A stretch of DNA of 64,000 nucleotides from an uncultured Rhodospirillaceae bacterium. GTDB taxonomy: Bacteria > Pseudomonadota > Alphaproteobacteria > Rhodospirillales > Casp-alpha2. This document shows, one piece after another, positions 33,278 through 41,369 of this stretch; within the stretch, counting starts at the first letter, position 1, and each line of letters opens with the position of its first letter. A program made the position numbers and the translations under genes. The stretch is taken from assembly GCA_913030825.1 (NCBI GenBank), contig CAJWCU010000002.1, forward strand, positions 186,001 to 250,000, written 5' to 3'. Below the pieces are notes generated by a model. It was not told the DNA's origin, searched no databases, and worked only from the letters and a program-made list of their open reading frames with translations.

Positions 33278-34122
33278 AACGCCCGATCCTTTCTTTTCTT
33301 ATCGCCGCCGCCGTGGCGGTCACCGCGACGACTGCTTGGGCCGAGGCACCCCGCCGCGTGGTCAGTATCGGCGGTGCGGTGACGGAAATCATCTATGCCC
33401 TTGGCGCGGAAAAGCTGATCGCGGGATGCGACACCACCAGCTATTTCCCCAAGGCGGCGGAGAAGTTGCCCAAGATCGGCTATATGCGGGCCCTCTCTGC
33501 CGAGGGCATCCTGTCGTTGCGCCCCGATCTGGTGCTGATGACCGACGAGGCAGGCCCGCCGGCGGTGATCGAACAGCTGCGGGCCGCCGGGCTGAACATG
33601 ATCAGCGTGGCGCCGGGCCGCACATTGGACGGGGTGCGGGAGAATATCCGAACCGTCGCGGTGGCGCTTGGGCGCGAGGCGCAGGCGGCGGACATTCTCA
33701 CCGCGCTGGCACGGGACGAGGCGGCCTTGGTCGCGGCCGTCGACGCCATGGAATCCCACCCCAAGGTCATGTTCATCTTGCAGCACGGTGGCGGCGCGCC
33801 CATGGTCGCGGGCACGGGGACGGCGGCGGACAGCATCATTCGCCTTGCCGGGGGCAAGAACGCGGTGACCGGATATCGCGGTTACAAGCCGTTGACCCCG
33901 GAATCCGCCGTGGTTCTGCAGCCTGACGCCATGCTGATCACCGACCAGGGTTTGAAACAGGCGGGCGGCAAGGACGGTCTAATGGCGGCCCCCGGTGTTG
34001 CTCTGACACCTGCGGCCCAGGCTGGGCGGATTCACGCCATGGATTCCCTTCTTCTGTTGGGCTTTGGGCCGCGAACGGCGACGGCGGCGCTGGACCTCAA
34101 CCGCATGCTCCGGGCGGAATGA
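33274..34122 (+). CDS. hmuT: Haem ABC transporter substrate-binding protein HmuT
   Basis: A 282-residue periplasmic haem-binding protein with a Sec signal (FLIAAAVAVTATTAWAEA). HmuT hallmarks are RRVVSIGGAVTEIIYALGAE, CDTTSYFPKAAEKLPKIGYM, RALSAEGILSLRPDLVL and GFGPRTATAALDLNRML at the end. It delivers haem from the receptor to HmuUV. It is translationally coupled to exbD. Confidence 0.93.
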   Translation: MKRPILSFLIAAAVAVTATTAWAEAPRRVVSIGGAVTEIIYALGAEKLIAGCDTTSYFPKAAEKLPKIGYMRALSAEGILSLRPDLVLMTDEAGPPAVIEQLRAAGLNMISVAPGRTLDGVRENIRTVAVALGREAQAADILTALARDEAALVAAVDAMESHPKVMFILQHGGGAPMVAGTGTAADSIIRLAGGKNAVTGYRGYKPLTPESAVVLQPDAMLITDQGLKQAGGKDGLMAAPGVALTPAAQAGRIHAMDSLLLLGFGPRTATAALDLNRMLRAE

Positions 34123-34123
34123 C

Positions 34124-35173
34124 ATGATGCCGTCCGCCGAAACCTCGTCTCCGCCGGGGGCGAGGCCACGGGCTCTGCTGCGGCGGTCGCCGTTGGCCCT
34201 GCCGATCCTGCTGCTCGCCGCGGCCCTGACCGGTGCTGCCACCATCGGCGCCGTGCCGATCCCGCTGGACGCCTTGCTGATCGGCGATCTAACGGATCAA
34301 CAGGAAGCCGTGCTGGCCGCCATCCGGCTACCGCGCGTACTGCTGGCCGCCGTGGTCGGCGCGGCCCTGGCCGTGTCCGGTGCCGCCATGCAGGGTCTGT
34401 TCCGCAACCCCCTGGCCGATCCGGGCCTGATCGGCATCGCCAGTGGCGCAGCCCTGGCCGTGGCCGCCGTGATCGTCCTGGCCGGGCCGTTATCCGGTCT
34501 GTTCGGACTGTACGGCCTTGCGGTCGCGGCCTTTGCCGGGGGGCTGGCGACCTGCGTGCTGATCTTCCGCTTCACGCAGCTGACGGGGGCGTTCTCCGTG
34601 ACCTACATGTTGCTGGCCGGGATCGCGGTCAACGCCATCGCCGGGGCGGGCACGGGCTTTCTGACCTATCTCAGCGACGACCAGCAACTCCGTGCCTTGA
34701 CCTTCTGGACCATGGGAAGCCTGGGCGGCGCGCTCTGGCCGGCGGTGGTTGTCGTTGCGACCGTGGCCGTCCCGGCGACCGTGATGCTGGTGCGCCATGC
34801 CGGCGAGATCAATATTCTGCTGCTGGGCGAGGACGAAGCCCGTCACCTCGGTGTCGATACGGACCGCCTGAAACGCGTCGTCATCGTCTCGGCGGCGCTG
34901 TCCGTCGGGGCCGCCGTGGCGGTCAGCGGCATCATCGGTTTCGTCGGCCTGGTCGTGCCCCATCTGGTGCGCTTGACCATCGGGCCCGATCACCGAGTGC
35001 TGATCCCGGCCTCGGCGGTGTTGGGAGCGGCCCTGTTGGTTGTCGCCGACACTTGTGCGAGGACCATCGTCGCGCCGGCGGAAATGCCCGTCGGGATCGT
35101 CACCAGCCTGATTGGCGGGCCGTTCTTCCTGTGGCTGCTGCTCAAGCAGTATTCGGGGCGGTTCGGCATATGA
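34124..35173 (+). CDS. hmuU: Haem ABC transporter permease HmuU (FecCD family)
   Basis: A 349-residue FecCD-type permease with about ten membrane helices. Family marks are LPRVLLAAVVGAALAVSGAAMQGLFRNPLADPGLIG, LLGEDEARHLGVDTDRLK (ATPase contact) and GFVGLVVPHLVRL. The ATG at 34124 directly follows the hmuT stop; a second ATG is adjacent at 34127. An upstream in-frame ATG at 34064 is inside hmuT and rejected. Confidence 0.93.
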   Translation: MMPSAETSSPPGARPRALLRRSPLALPILLLAAALTGAATIGAVPIPLDALLIGDLTDQQEAVLAAIRLPRVLLAAVVGAALAVSGAAMQGLFRNPLADPGLIGIASGAALAVAAVIVLAGPLSGLFGLYGLAVAAFAGGLATCVLIFRFTQLTGAFSVTYMLLAGIAVNAIAGAGTGFLTYLSDDQQLRALTFWTMGSLGGALWPAVVVVATVAVPATVMLVRHAGEINILLLGEDEARHLGVDTDRLKRVVIVSAALSVGAAVAVSGIIGFVGLVVPHLVRLTIGPDHRVLIPASAVLGAALLVVADTCARTIVAPAEMPVGIVTSLIGGPFFLWLLLKQYSGRFGI

Positions 35174-35943
35174 TCCGGGCCGAAGCAATCAGCCGCCGCC
35201 TGGGCGGGCGTGACATACCCGACGCCGTCACCACGGCGGTGCGGCCCGGCCAGGTCACGGCGATCGTCGGCCCCAACGGGGCGGGCAAGTCGACGTTGCT
35301 GAAATGTCTGACCGGTGCGCTGCGCCCCGACCGGGGGGCGGTGACGCTGGACGGCCGGCCGCTCGACGCGTTCTCATTGGGCGCATTGGCGCGGCGGCGT
35401 GCCGTGCTGTCGCAATCGACGCCCGTGACCTTTCCCTTCAAGGTCACGGAAATCGTCGCCATGGGCCGCAATCCTCATGCCGCGGGCCCAGCCAAACGAT
35501 CCGGCGATGCCCATGCGGCGGACGTCGCGATCATTCGCCGGGCGCTTGACGACGTTGATGCCTGGCACCTGCACGACCGCGTGTTTCCGACCCTGTCCGG
35601 CGGCGAACGCCAGCGCGTGCAACTGGCCCGGGTGTTGGCCCAGGTCTGGCGGCAGGACGACGCCTACTTGTTCCTCGACGAGCCGACGTCGGAACTGGAC
35701 CTCAAGCACCAGCACCAAGTGCTGGCGCTGGTCCGCACTCTGGCATTGGATGAAGGGGCAGGGGTTTGCCTAGTCATGCACGACCTAAACCTGGTGCGGC
35801 GCTATGCCGACCGCGCGGTCCTGATGCAGGACGGCCGCGCCGTCGCCGATGGTCCGGTCGCCGAAACTGTGACGCCGGACAACGTCGCCACCGTGTTCGA
35901 GGTCTCCCCCGACCTGGTGTTCGGTGACCGTCTGACGGTTTAA
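35170..35943 (+). CDS. hmuV: Haem ABC transporter ATPase HmuV
   Basis: A 257-residue ATP-binding subunit: Walker A GPNGAGKSTLLK near residue 36, signature LSGGERQRVQLARVLAQ, Walker B AYLFLDEPTSELD, and switch VMHDLNLVRRYAD. The start overlaps the hmuU stop by 4 nt. It is the last gene of the haem operon. Confidence 0.93.
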   Translation: MIRAEAISRRLGGRDIPDAVTTAVRPGQVTAIVGPNGAGKSTLLKCLTGALRPDRGAVTLDGRPLDAFSLGALARRRAVLSQSTPVTFPFKVTEIVAMGRNPHAAGPAKRSGDAHAADVAIIRRALDDVDAWHLHDRVFPTLSGGERQRVQLARVLAQVWRQDDAYLFLDEPTSELDLKHQHQVLALVRTLALDEGAGVCLVMHDLNLVRRYADRAVLMQDGRAVADGPVAETVTPDNVATVFEVSPDLVFGDRLTV

Positions 35944-36482
35944 CGGTCAAGGCGCGGTTCGCTTCCCGGCGCGCCTCGCGCAAGGCAACCCGGTCGTTGT
36001 CTCTTCAGAACTTTCGGTTCATCCGCAAGACGCCGGCGATTGGCACCTCAGGGCGGGCCAATTGGCGGTGGGGGCCGTCGTCGCCGCCGTCCTTCAGGTC
36101 GCGGAACAACGGCGCCGCTCCGGCCCGTTCAACCATGCTTTCCTGCTTAGGGTGCAGGGAAATTAACGTTCCGGAGCAGGCGGCTGTTCAAACACGTACG
36201 CCAGCCGGTTCGTCGGGCCATCCCGGCGCAGATCGTTCCATACGGAAGCTGACCCAAGAAGAAACCATCCGCGACTGGGGCCCGGAGTGGATAAATGGAT
36301 GTCGTGAGCGGGCTGCTTATCGTCGAGCACTATGCGATAATAACGGTGGGAAACCTCATCCGCAGGAACCGCCTGAATGGAGCGCTGCTGACGAAGTTGT
36401 CAGTTTCAACCAAAGGTAAATTGGAGCCCGGGCGATTAAACAGGAAGCGCAAGAAAAGTACCAAAAGTACCGGGACGAAATC
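35944..36482 (+). other. Gap after the haem operon, possible broken 5' part of the next gene
   Basis: No complete gene is seen. The last stretch is readable in the same frame as the gene at 36483: about 85 codons before a TAA at 36417-36419 (ending EPPEWSAADEVVSFNQR) and 21 sense codons after it (IKQEAQEKYQKYRDEI). This could be the damaged N-terminal part of that gene. The first half of the gap shows nothing recognisable. GC content begins to fall here. Confidence 0.35.
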
Positions 36483-37088
36483 TTGACGCCGCTTATGAAT
36501 CGACGGCGTTACCAAGATATTTGCGACCTGATCATCGAAAAGCTCGCTGTGGAGAATAATCCCGAGTTTCGATTTGAACTGTTTTCTATCCTGCTTGTCC
36601 ACTTGTCTCAAATTGGCGATGAAGCCGACTGTAAGCGTTGGGCAGAGACTCTAACCAAGGAATTCGATCACTATCCTTACGCCTGGACAGCCATGGCCAG
36701 GTCCGGTGTCGGCGCGCCGAAAAGGCACAATACTCATGAAGAGGACTTGGAGGCCTTGGGATATTATGAGATCGCCTTGGACAGAGCCCGCAAATGCGAT
36801 CAGTGGGTGCGTGATATCCTATTTTATAGCTGCCGCCACCTTTGCGGCATGGAGGATTTTGTCCGGCACGAAGCCTACATGAGGGAGATCATGGACGATC
36901 TGGAAAACGAACGAGAGGTCGACATTCCCTTTCTGGAAGACGATTGGCTGAAGCGGGTGCCTGAGGGAAAGATGGACGAAGATCTACGCCGCACTTACCA
37001 GGCATTGGTGGTTGCCGACAAGGCCCGGCGCCGGGCGGCCGTGGAGGAATCCGTTCCGACCCGAAGTCAGTTGGAAACGTTTATGTAG
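36483..37088 (+). CDS. Hypothetical helical (TPR-like) protein, possibly 5'-truncated
   Basis: About 201 residues, mostly helical and charged, without signal or membrane segment. Repeating patterns such as RRYQDICDLIIEKLAVENNP, CKRWAETLTKEFDHYPYAWTAMA and ALGYYEIALDRARKCDQWVRDI look like tetratricopeptide-type helical pairs. The first possible start is a TTG at 36483, with ATG four codons later. Neither has a good Shine-Dalgarno, and the frame stays open upstream to a TAA at 36417, so the true start may be lost. I do not recognise the family. It lies at the left edge of the low-GC block. Confidence 0.55.
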   Translation: MTPLMNRRRYQDICDLIIEKLAVENNPEFRFELFSILLVHLSQIGDEADCKRWAETLTKEFDHYPYAWTAMARSGVGAPKRHNTHEEDLEALGYYEIALDRARKCDQWVRDILFYSCRHLCGMEDFVRHEAYMREIMDDLENEREVDIPFLEDDWLKRVPEGKMDEDLRRTYQALVVADKARRRAAVEESVPTRSQLETFM

Positions 37089-37559
37089 GGCTAGTACTGG
37101 ACTTTCGGCGATGAAGCAGAGTGCTCTTGCCGCCTCTTTCCTCGGATGGGTTTCGCTTGCTCCGGTGCGTCGTCGATGGTCTGAGCATCCTGAGGCGGAC
37201 CGAAAAATAGACCGCGAGAGACGCTCGGCCTAATTCATAGAAACATCGGCGGAGATCGGTCTCCCAGGCAGCGAGTTCGGTGCTCGCGGGCTCGTATCTC
37301 GTTGAGTTCTTTAGATATCTCTGGGGGCGATCCGGGACCGGCATTTTCGGGCGGACGAAATGGCGGAGGAAGTAGTCCGGGGCGAGGGAGTCTCCCGTGG
37401 GTTTCCCTGTTCGGTAGGGAAAATACCGGGAAAGCCGGTCGGTATGACGACCAACAAGTGGGCCGGCGGGAGGACTTTAGGCTTGTTCAGTGGTGTTTCC
37501 CCGATAATGAATCAGGGAATCTAGACACGCGATTAGGGAGCGATCTTTGCCGATCGGAC
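37089..37559. other. Gene-free stretch carrying the left copy of the 83-nt repeat
   Basis: No supported gene. The interval contains the repeat at 37351-37433 with its TTCCCT-N7-AGGGAA hairpin. The flanks look like decayed sequence. Confidence 0.5.
37351..37433 (+). repeat. 83-nt degenerate direct repeat, left copy
   Basis: Aligns without gaps to 45434-45516, with 58 of 83 positions identical by manual count. Shared blocks are GCGGAC-A-TGGCGG, AGTCTC and a hairpin TTCCCT-N7-AGGGAA followed by GGGAAA. The two copies are in the same orientation and 8,083 nt apart, bracketing the low-GC block. Confidence 0.6.
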
Positions 37560-38105
37560 TTATTGGTCGGCCGTGAAAATCACGGCGCGGCCATTGCCGG
37601 CCATCCGCTCAAAGAAGTCGCGCAGCATCTCGAAGTACTCCCAGGTGTACTCGAAATCTTCTTCTCCGTACTCCGGCCAAGCGCCATTGCAATGTTTAAA
37701 ATAGCGGGCGCGGAGATTGTCCTCGTCGATCGCTTTCAGTGCCGGCACGAGGTCGATCACTTCACTAGGTTCGATCAAGCGGATGAAGTAATTGTATTCG
37801 CTTTCCTGCAGCCGTTTGCCACCGAGTACTGCGAGTTTTAACGGATGGGCGCCGTGCTCCTCGGGAAGCGCGAAGGCGCCGTGTTCGGACGGCACCGGAT
37901 AGAAATACGGAGTGTCCTCAGGCCACTCGCTGAGGCTGCGGTGAATGGCGTCCCAGGCCTTGTCCGTTTCCTGCACGTAGTCGTCGTCCCAGGCCTCCTC
38001 CAATTCATTCAGGACGAAATCGATCCGCGCTTCATCGTCGGACTGGGATTCCAGACCCGCGCGTAGTTCCGCCGTGATTGCAGTATGAACGCCTCGTGCC
38101 GCCAT
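37560..38105 (-). CDS. DUF1877 (YfbM-like) family protein
   Basis: A 181-residue soluble acidic protein resembling the DUF1877/YfbM family: DKAWDAIHRSLSEWP, the loop KLAVLGGKRLQESEYNYFIRLIEP, and the ending YFEMLRDFFERMAGNGRAVIF. The ATG at 38105 has GTGGAG 9 nt upstream; a GTG at 38120 is the alternative. The molecular function of the family is unknown to me. It sits downstream of the large putative toxin gene on the same strand, after another small gene, so it could be an additional immunity or orphan protein; that is inference. Confidence 0.7.
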   Translation of the reverse strand: MAARGVHTAITAELRAGLESQSDDEARIDFVLNELEEAWDDDYVQETDKAWDAIHRSLSEWPEDTPYFYPVPSEHGAFALPEEHGAHPLKLAVLGGKRLQESEYNYFIRLIEPSEVIDLVPALKAIDEDNLRARYFKHCNGAWPEYGEEDFEYTWEYFEMLRDFFERMAGNGRAVIFTADQ

Positions 38106-38215
38106 GAAGAATTGCTCCACTGATGACTCATATTATAGAGAGTATATATGTATATTATTATATTAAAAGATGTATTTCGCGCGTGCTGGCCATTGTTTGG
38201 GGTCGGTACTCATTG

Positions 38216-38875
38216 TCAGGATTTCGCAGCCGGCAGGTAGCCCCAATAATTTTCTCGTCTATCGTCGAGCAAAACCCGAAGAAAGTTTCCTGGGTTCGAC
38301 AAACAGAATGTTGCCATGCCTGGGCCATACCATTCATCAAAGGTCTCGTCTTGCACATGGGCACCCGACCTTAAATCGACGACGCGAAACTGGTTGTCGA
38401 ACATTTTCCGAAAAATGCGGAACGCCGTGTCGATAATCCGCTTGCCCTCCGCGTCATCGGCAAAGTGGCTGCCATGTAGTCCGCCGGGACGGTGAACGTA
38501 TATAGGATCTTTTAGAAACGGCTTTTCGATCTTCTGAGGCCTTCCCGAATGGTAGCTCATCAAAAGAGTGGGCTTATTTGTAAGCGTCAGGCGCAAGGTA
38601 TCGGGATAATCCGGAGCCGGGACGAACACCGGCCGCCAGTCATCGCCTTCGAACACAACAACAAAACTGACGCCGTAGGGCTCTTGAAATTTTGCGATCG
38701 CTTCTGACAACGAGATTTCCGGGTAAACCCCATCGCTCAGATCCTGAGGGATGAACAGGCGCGCATGCGGCACCTTTTCGAACAATGCCTCCCAAAAAGC
38801 CGCGAAGTCGGACACAGTCATGTTGATCGTGTGCCCGACGACGCGGACAGGTCGGCGGCCAAGGCCAATACTCAT
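38216..38875 (-). CDS. Hypothetical protein, candidate immunity protein
   Basis: A 219-residue soluble protein that I do not recognise. Visible stretches include VGHTINMTVSDFAAFWEALF, PYGVSFVVVFEGDDWRPVFV and FRVVDLRSGAHVQDETFDEW. There is no signal peptide or membrane helix. The ATG at 38875 has GGAGTG 8 nt upstream; upstream in-frame codons to 38974 overlap the preceding gene and are rejected. It follows the stop of the putative polymorphic toxin by 52 nt on the same strand, the classic position of an immunity gene. The role is inferred from position only. Confidence 0.6.
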   Translation of the reverse strand: MSIGLGRRPVRVVGHTINMTVSDFAAFWEALFEKVPHARLFIPQDLSDGVYPEISLSEAIAKFQEPYGVSFVVVFEGDDWRPVFVPAPDYPDTLRLTLTNKPTLLMSYHSGRPQKIEKPFLKDPIYVHRPGGLHGSHFADDAEGKRIIDTAFRIFRKMFDNQFRVVDLRSGAHVQDETFDEWYGPGMATFCLSNPGNFLRVLLDDRRENYWGYLPAAKS

Positions 38876-38927
38876 GGGTTTGTCACTCCAATCAATAGCG
38901 ACTAAAAACGAAGGCCTTCTACAAGAC

Positions 38928-41369
38928 CTATTTCTTCCTGAAATGGCCAAAGGTCGCTTCAATGTACGCATCAATTCTCGGACCCATAATTGCCTCCCAT
39001 TCTTCGTCCGGTAGGTCCGGTAGTTTCGGGTAGGTGCTTACGCCACCGCGTTCATTTTCTATCTCCTTGTGCAACCTGATGTCTTGAAGTGCGTTATCTT
39101 CTCTTTTTGTCATGGTTTCACCGTCTGCAAGGGTGTCGACGGTTTGAATCTCTTCGAAAAATATATCTTCCAAGGTCGGCCGCACTTCGATCCGGCCATC
39201 GGAGCGGCGGGCACGAAGCCCTTCCTTCTCCTTAAAGTGGTGTTCTTTTTGGTAGCCAAATTCTTCGGATTCCCCGCCCCCTGAGTGACTTCTCGGAATT
39301 CCCATTTCTTTTAATTTATTCAAGGATCTATTTAGGGTGAAGTTGGTTCTTCTCTGGGTTTTTGGCGTTCCTCGGCTGCTCGCCATTAAGATTAGAATTT
39401 GCGTGAACTCATCCCGCTGATCGGGAAAGCCTTCGAGGATCGTGTCGATCTCTTCCAAGGCCGGGTAGGTATCCTTCAGCTCGTTGAGCTTTTCCGTTGG
39501 GAGACTTTCCGTTCGGTCAGGAAGCGGCGTGTCGGGAGGTTCAAACCCCGGCGGCGGGGGGAACGGCCGGTCGAGCATCGCCCGTTCCGCACCCACGTTC
39601 TTTTCGTCATTGCGGGGTGTGTCCTGCACCAAGGCCCCCGTCGCGCCGATGGCGGCTGCACCGGCGGCCTTGCCGAGCGACGTTCCGTCGGTGGCTGTGT
39701 CGATACCGCGTGCCAGCAGGCGAACGACTTTCTTCGCATAGGCAGGCGCCTTGCCGAGAACGGGCACGGTACCGGCCGCGCTGACCCCTGCCAGCGCCGC
39801 GTTGATGCCGGCATCGGACAGGTCGCCTTGGCGGAGCGCTTCACGAGCGGCCTGGAAGGCCTGATAGGCCTCTTTGGCCTCTATCGCTTCTCCCGTACCG
39901 GGCAGAATGCCGAGCAATGCCTCGCCGACTTCGCGCTGAACGTCCTCCGGCACCTCATCCACGTAGGACGCGCCGGCTTCGTCCGTGATTCCCCCGTCGA
40001 CGATATTGTCCCAGGTCTCTAATTTCTTGGACAACCCGCCTAGGTCGGTCTGTTTCCCGTCGATGGAGATGGAGCCAGATTTTAGGGCCCCGGTCTCGTC
40101 TGCCTGTCCGACTTCGTTTCCGGTAACCTCATTGGTCTCTGCTTCACCCAGGGTCTTGAGGCCTTCGGTGGTCATGGCTTCGAAGCCCTCGTCTGTGATA
40201 GCCTCGAAGCGGTTTTCGGCGACACCGCGAAGGAAGTCTTTTTGCGGGCCGGTCAGGACGTTGTTGAAACGGTGGAGTTTTTTCTCGAATTCTTCCAATT
40301 CGACGCGGTCGCGGGTTTTTAGAGCTTGTTCCAGCAGGTCCGCGTTGACGGCATCCACCTTCACCCCCTGAATGTCGGCGTTCCCGTCGGCGTCGCGCTC
40401 GAATTTGCCGGGCTTAAAGGTGGCGACGTGGCGGAACTCGCTGGCGGCCTTGACCGGATCCACGCGGGTCAACAGATTGAACGAAGGTTGGGGGCTTTCC
40501 TCCTGGATGTAGGGAAGGTTCTGGATTGAAGGAGGGGGCGTCTTCGTCGGATCAAAGGGCAGGTTCTGCACTTGGGCCGGCGGGTGTTGGTCGGGGCGAT
40601 ATACTCTATCGTCCGACTGGCGGGCAGTGGGCAGTTTTGGGAACGTGGTCTTCTTGACTAGGTTTCGCGGGTCGGTGAGGCGTACGCCACCGAGAGCGCT
40701 ATGAGGGCTTCCGATCAAATTTTTCTGTTGGGAGGGGCGAGGCGGGCGGGCGGAGATTTTCGCTTCCGCTAATCTTTGGTCTGCCTCTCTCATATTCAGT
40801 TTTCGAACGTTGGCCGCCTGGCGGCTCATGCTGCGCCCGGGGGTGTCCAAGTCGATGTGAGATGCCTGGGAGCCTTTCGACTTTGCCTGTGTGGAGATTG
40901 GTGATGAATTGGATTGCGATAGAGCCGGCGGCTTGAACTGGCCCGCGGTGACCGCCCGTTGGGCCAAGACTTCCGTTGGGCCGAAGGGTTTTGCGAAGCC
41001 ATCGACCTGAAGACCGCCACCGGTAAGTTCGCCAAGCTTCGTTTGCGCCGCCTCGATGCCCCGGTGGAAATTCTCAGTCGCCACGCGCGTGGCTGAAGGC
41101 AAAAGGCCGTTGTCAGAAAGGAAGCTGGACGCTGTCCATACGTCATTCGGTTTGTTCACCTGTCCTCGGCCCACAGGGCCGGACAGGAACGATTGGCCGA
41201 AGCCGCCGAAGCCGTCCTGTCCGCCCGCGTTTGGTATGCGTGAGATTGAACCGTCGGTCTCGGCCTGTTGTTCGTGGCGGCTTGCGCCGTCGAGGCTCGA
41301 GATACCACCGCTGCTGTTGCCGGACCCGGGTGCCGGGAGATTCTTCGTTCCACCTTCAAACCCGCCCAT
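38928..41369 (-). CDS. Putative polymorphic toxin (large, low-complexity N-terminus, pretoxin-like core, variable C-terminus)
   Basis: An 813-residue protein with a strong Shine-Dalgarno (GGAGAAGGAG) before the ATG. Residues 1-250 are Gly/Ser/Pro/Gln-rich and disordered-looking, without a Sec signal. About 480-590 is a Gly/Ala-rich hydrophobic segment (GILPGTGEAIEAKEAYQAF; ALAGVSAAGTVPVLGKAPAY) like the pretoxin regions of contact-dependent or type VI-delivered toxins. The last 130 residues form a distinct charged domain (YQKEHHFKEKEG; DEEWEAIMGPRIDAYIEATF) that I cannot assign, possibly the toxic module. No PAAR, VgrG, RHS or LXG marker is recognised, so the delivery route is unknown. Two small genes follow on the same strand. 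Confidence 0.6.
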   Translation of the reverse strand: MGGFEGGTKNLPAPGSGNSSGGISSLDGASRHEQQAETDGSISRIPNAGGQDGFGGFGQSFLSGPVGRGQVNKPNDVWTASSFLSDNGLLPSATRVATENFHRGIEAAQTKLGELTGGGLQVDGFAKPFGPTEVLAQRAVTAGQFKPPALSQSNSSPISTQAKSKGSQASHIDLDTPGRSMSRQAANVRKLNMREADQRLAEAKISARPPRPSQQKNLIGSPHSALGGVRLTDPRNLVKKTTFPKLPTARQSDDRVYRPDQHPPAQVQNLPFDPTKTPPPSIQNLPYIQEESPQPSFNLLTRVDPVKAASEFRHVATFKPGKFERDADGNADIQGVKVDAVNADLLEQALKTRDRVELEEFEKKLHRFNNVLTGPQKDFLRGVAENRFEAITDEGFEAMTTEGLKTLGEAETNEVTGNEVGQADETGALKSGSISIDGKQTDLGGLSKKLETWDNIVDGGITDEAGASYVDEVPEDVQREVGEALLGILPGTGEAIEAKEAYQAFQAAREALRQGDLSDAGINAALAGVSAAGTVPVLGKAPAYAKKVVRLLARGIDTATDGTSLGKAAGAAAIGATGALVQDTPRNDEKNVGAERAMLDRPFPPPPGFEPPDTPLPDRTESLPTEKLNELKDTYPALEEIDTILEGFPDQRDEFTQILILMASSRGTPKTQRRTNFTLNRSLNKLKEMGIPRSHSGGGESEEFGYQKEHHFKEKEGLRARRSDGRIEVRPTLEDIFFEEIQTVDTLADGETMTKREDNALQDIRLHKEIENERGGVSTYPKLPDLPDEEWEAIMGPRIDAYIEATFGHFRKK

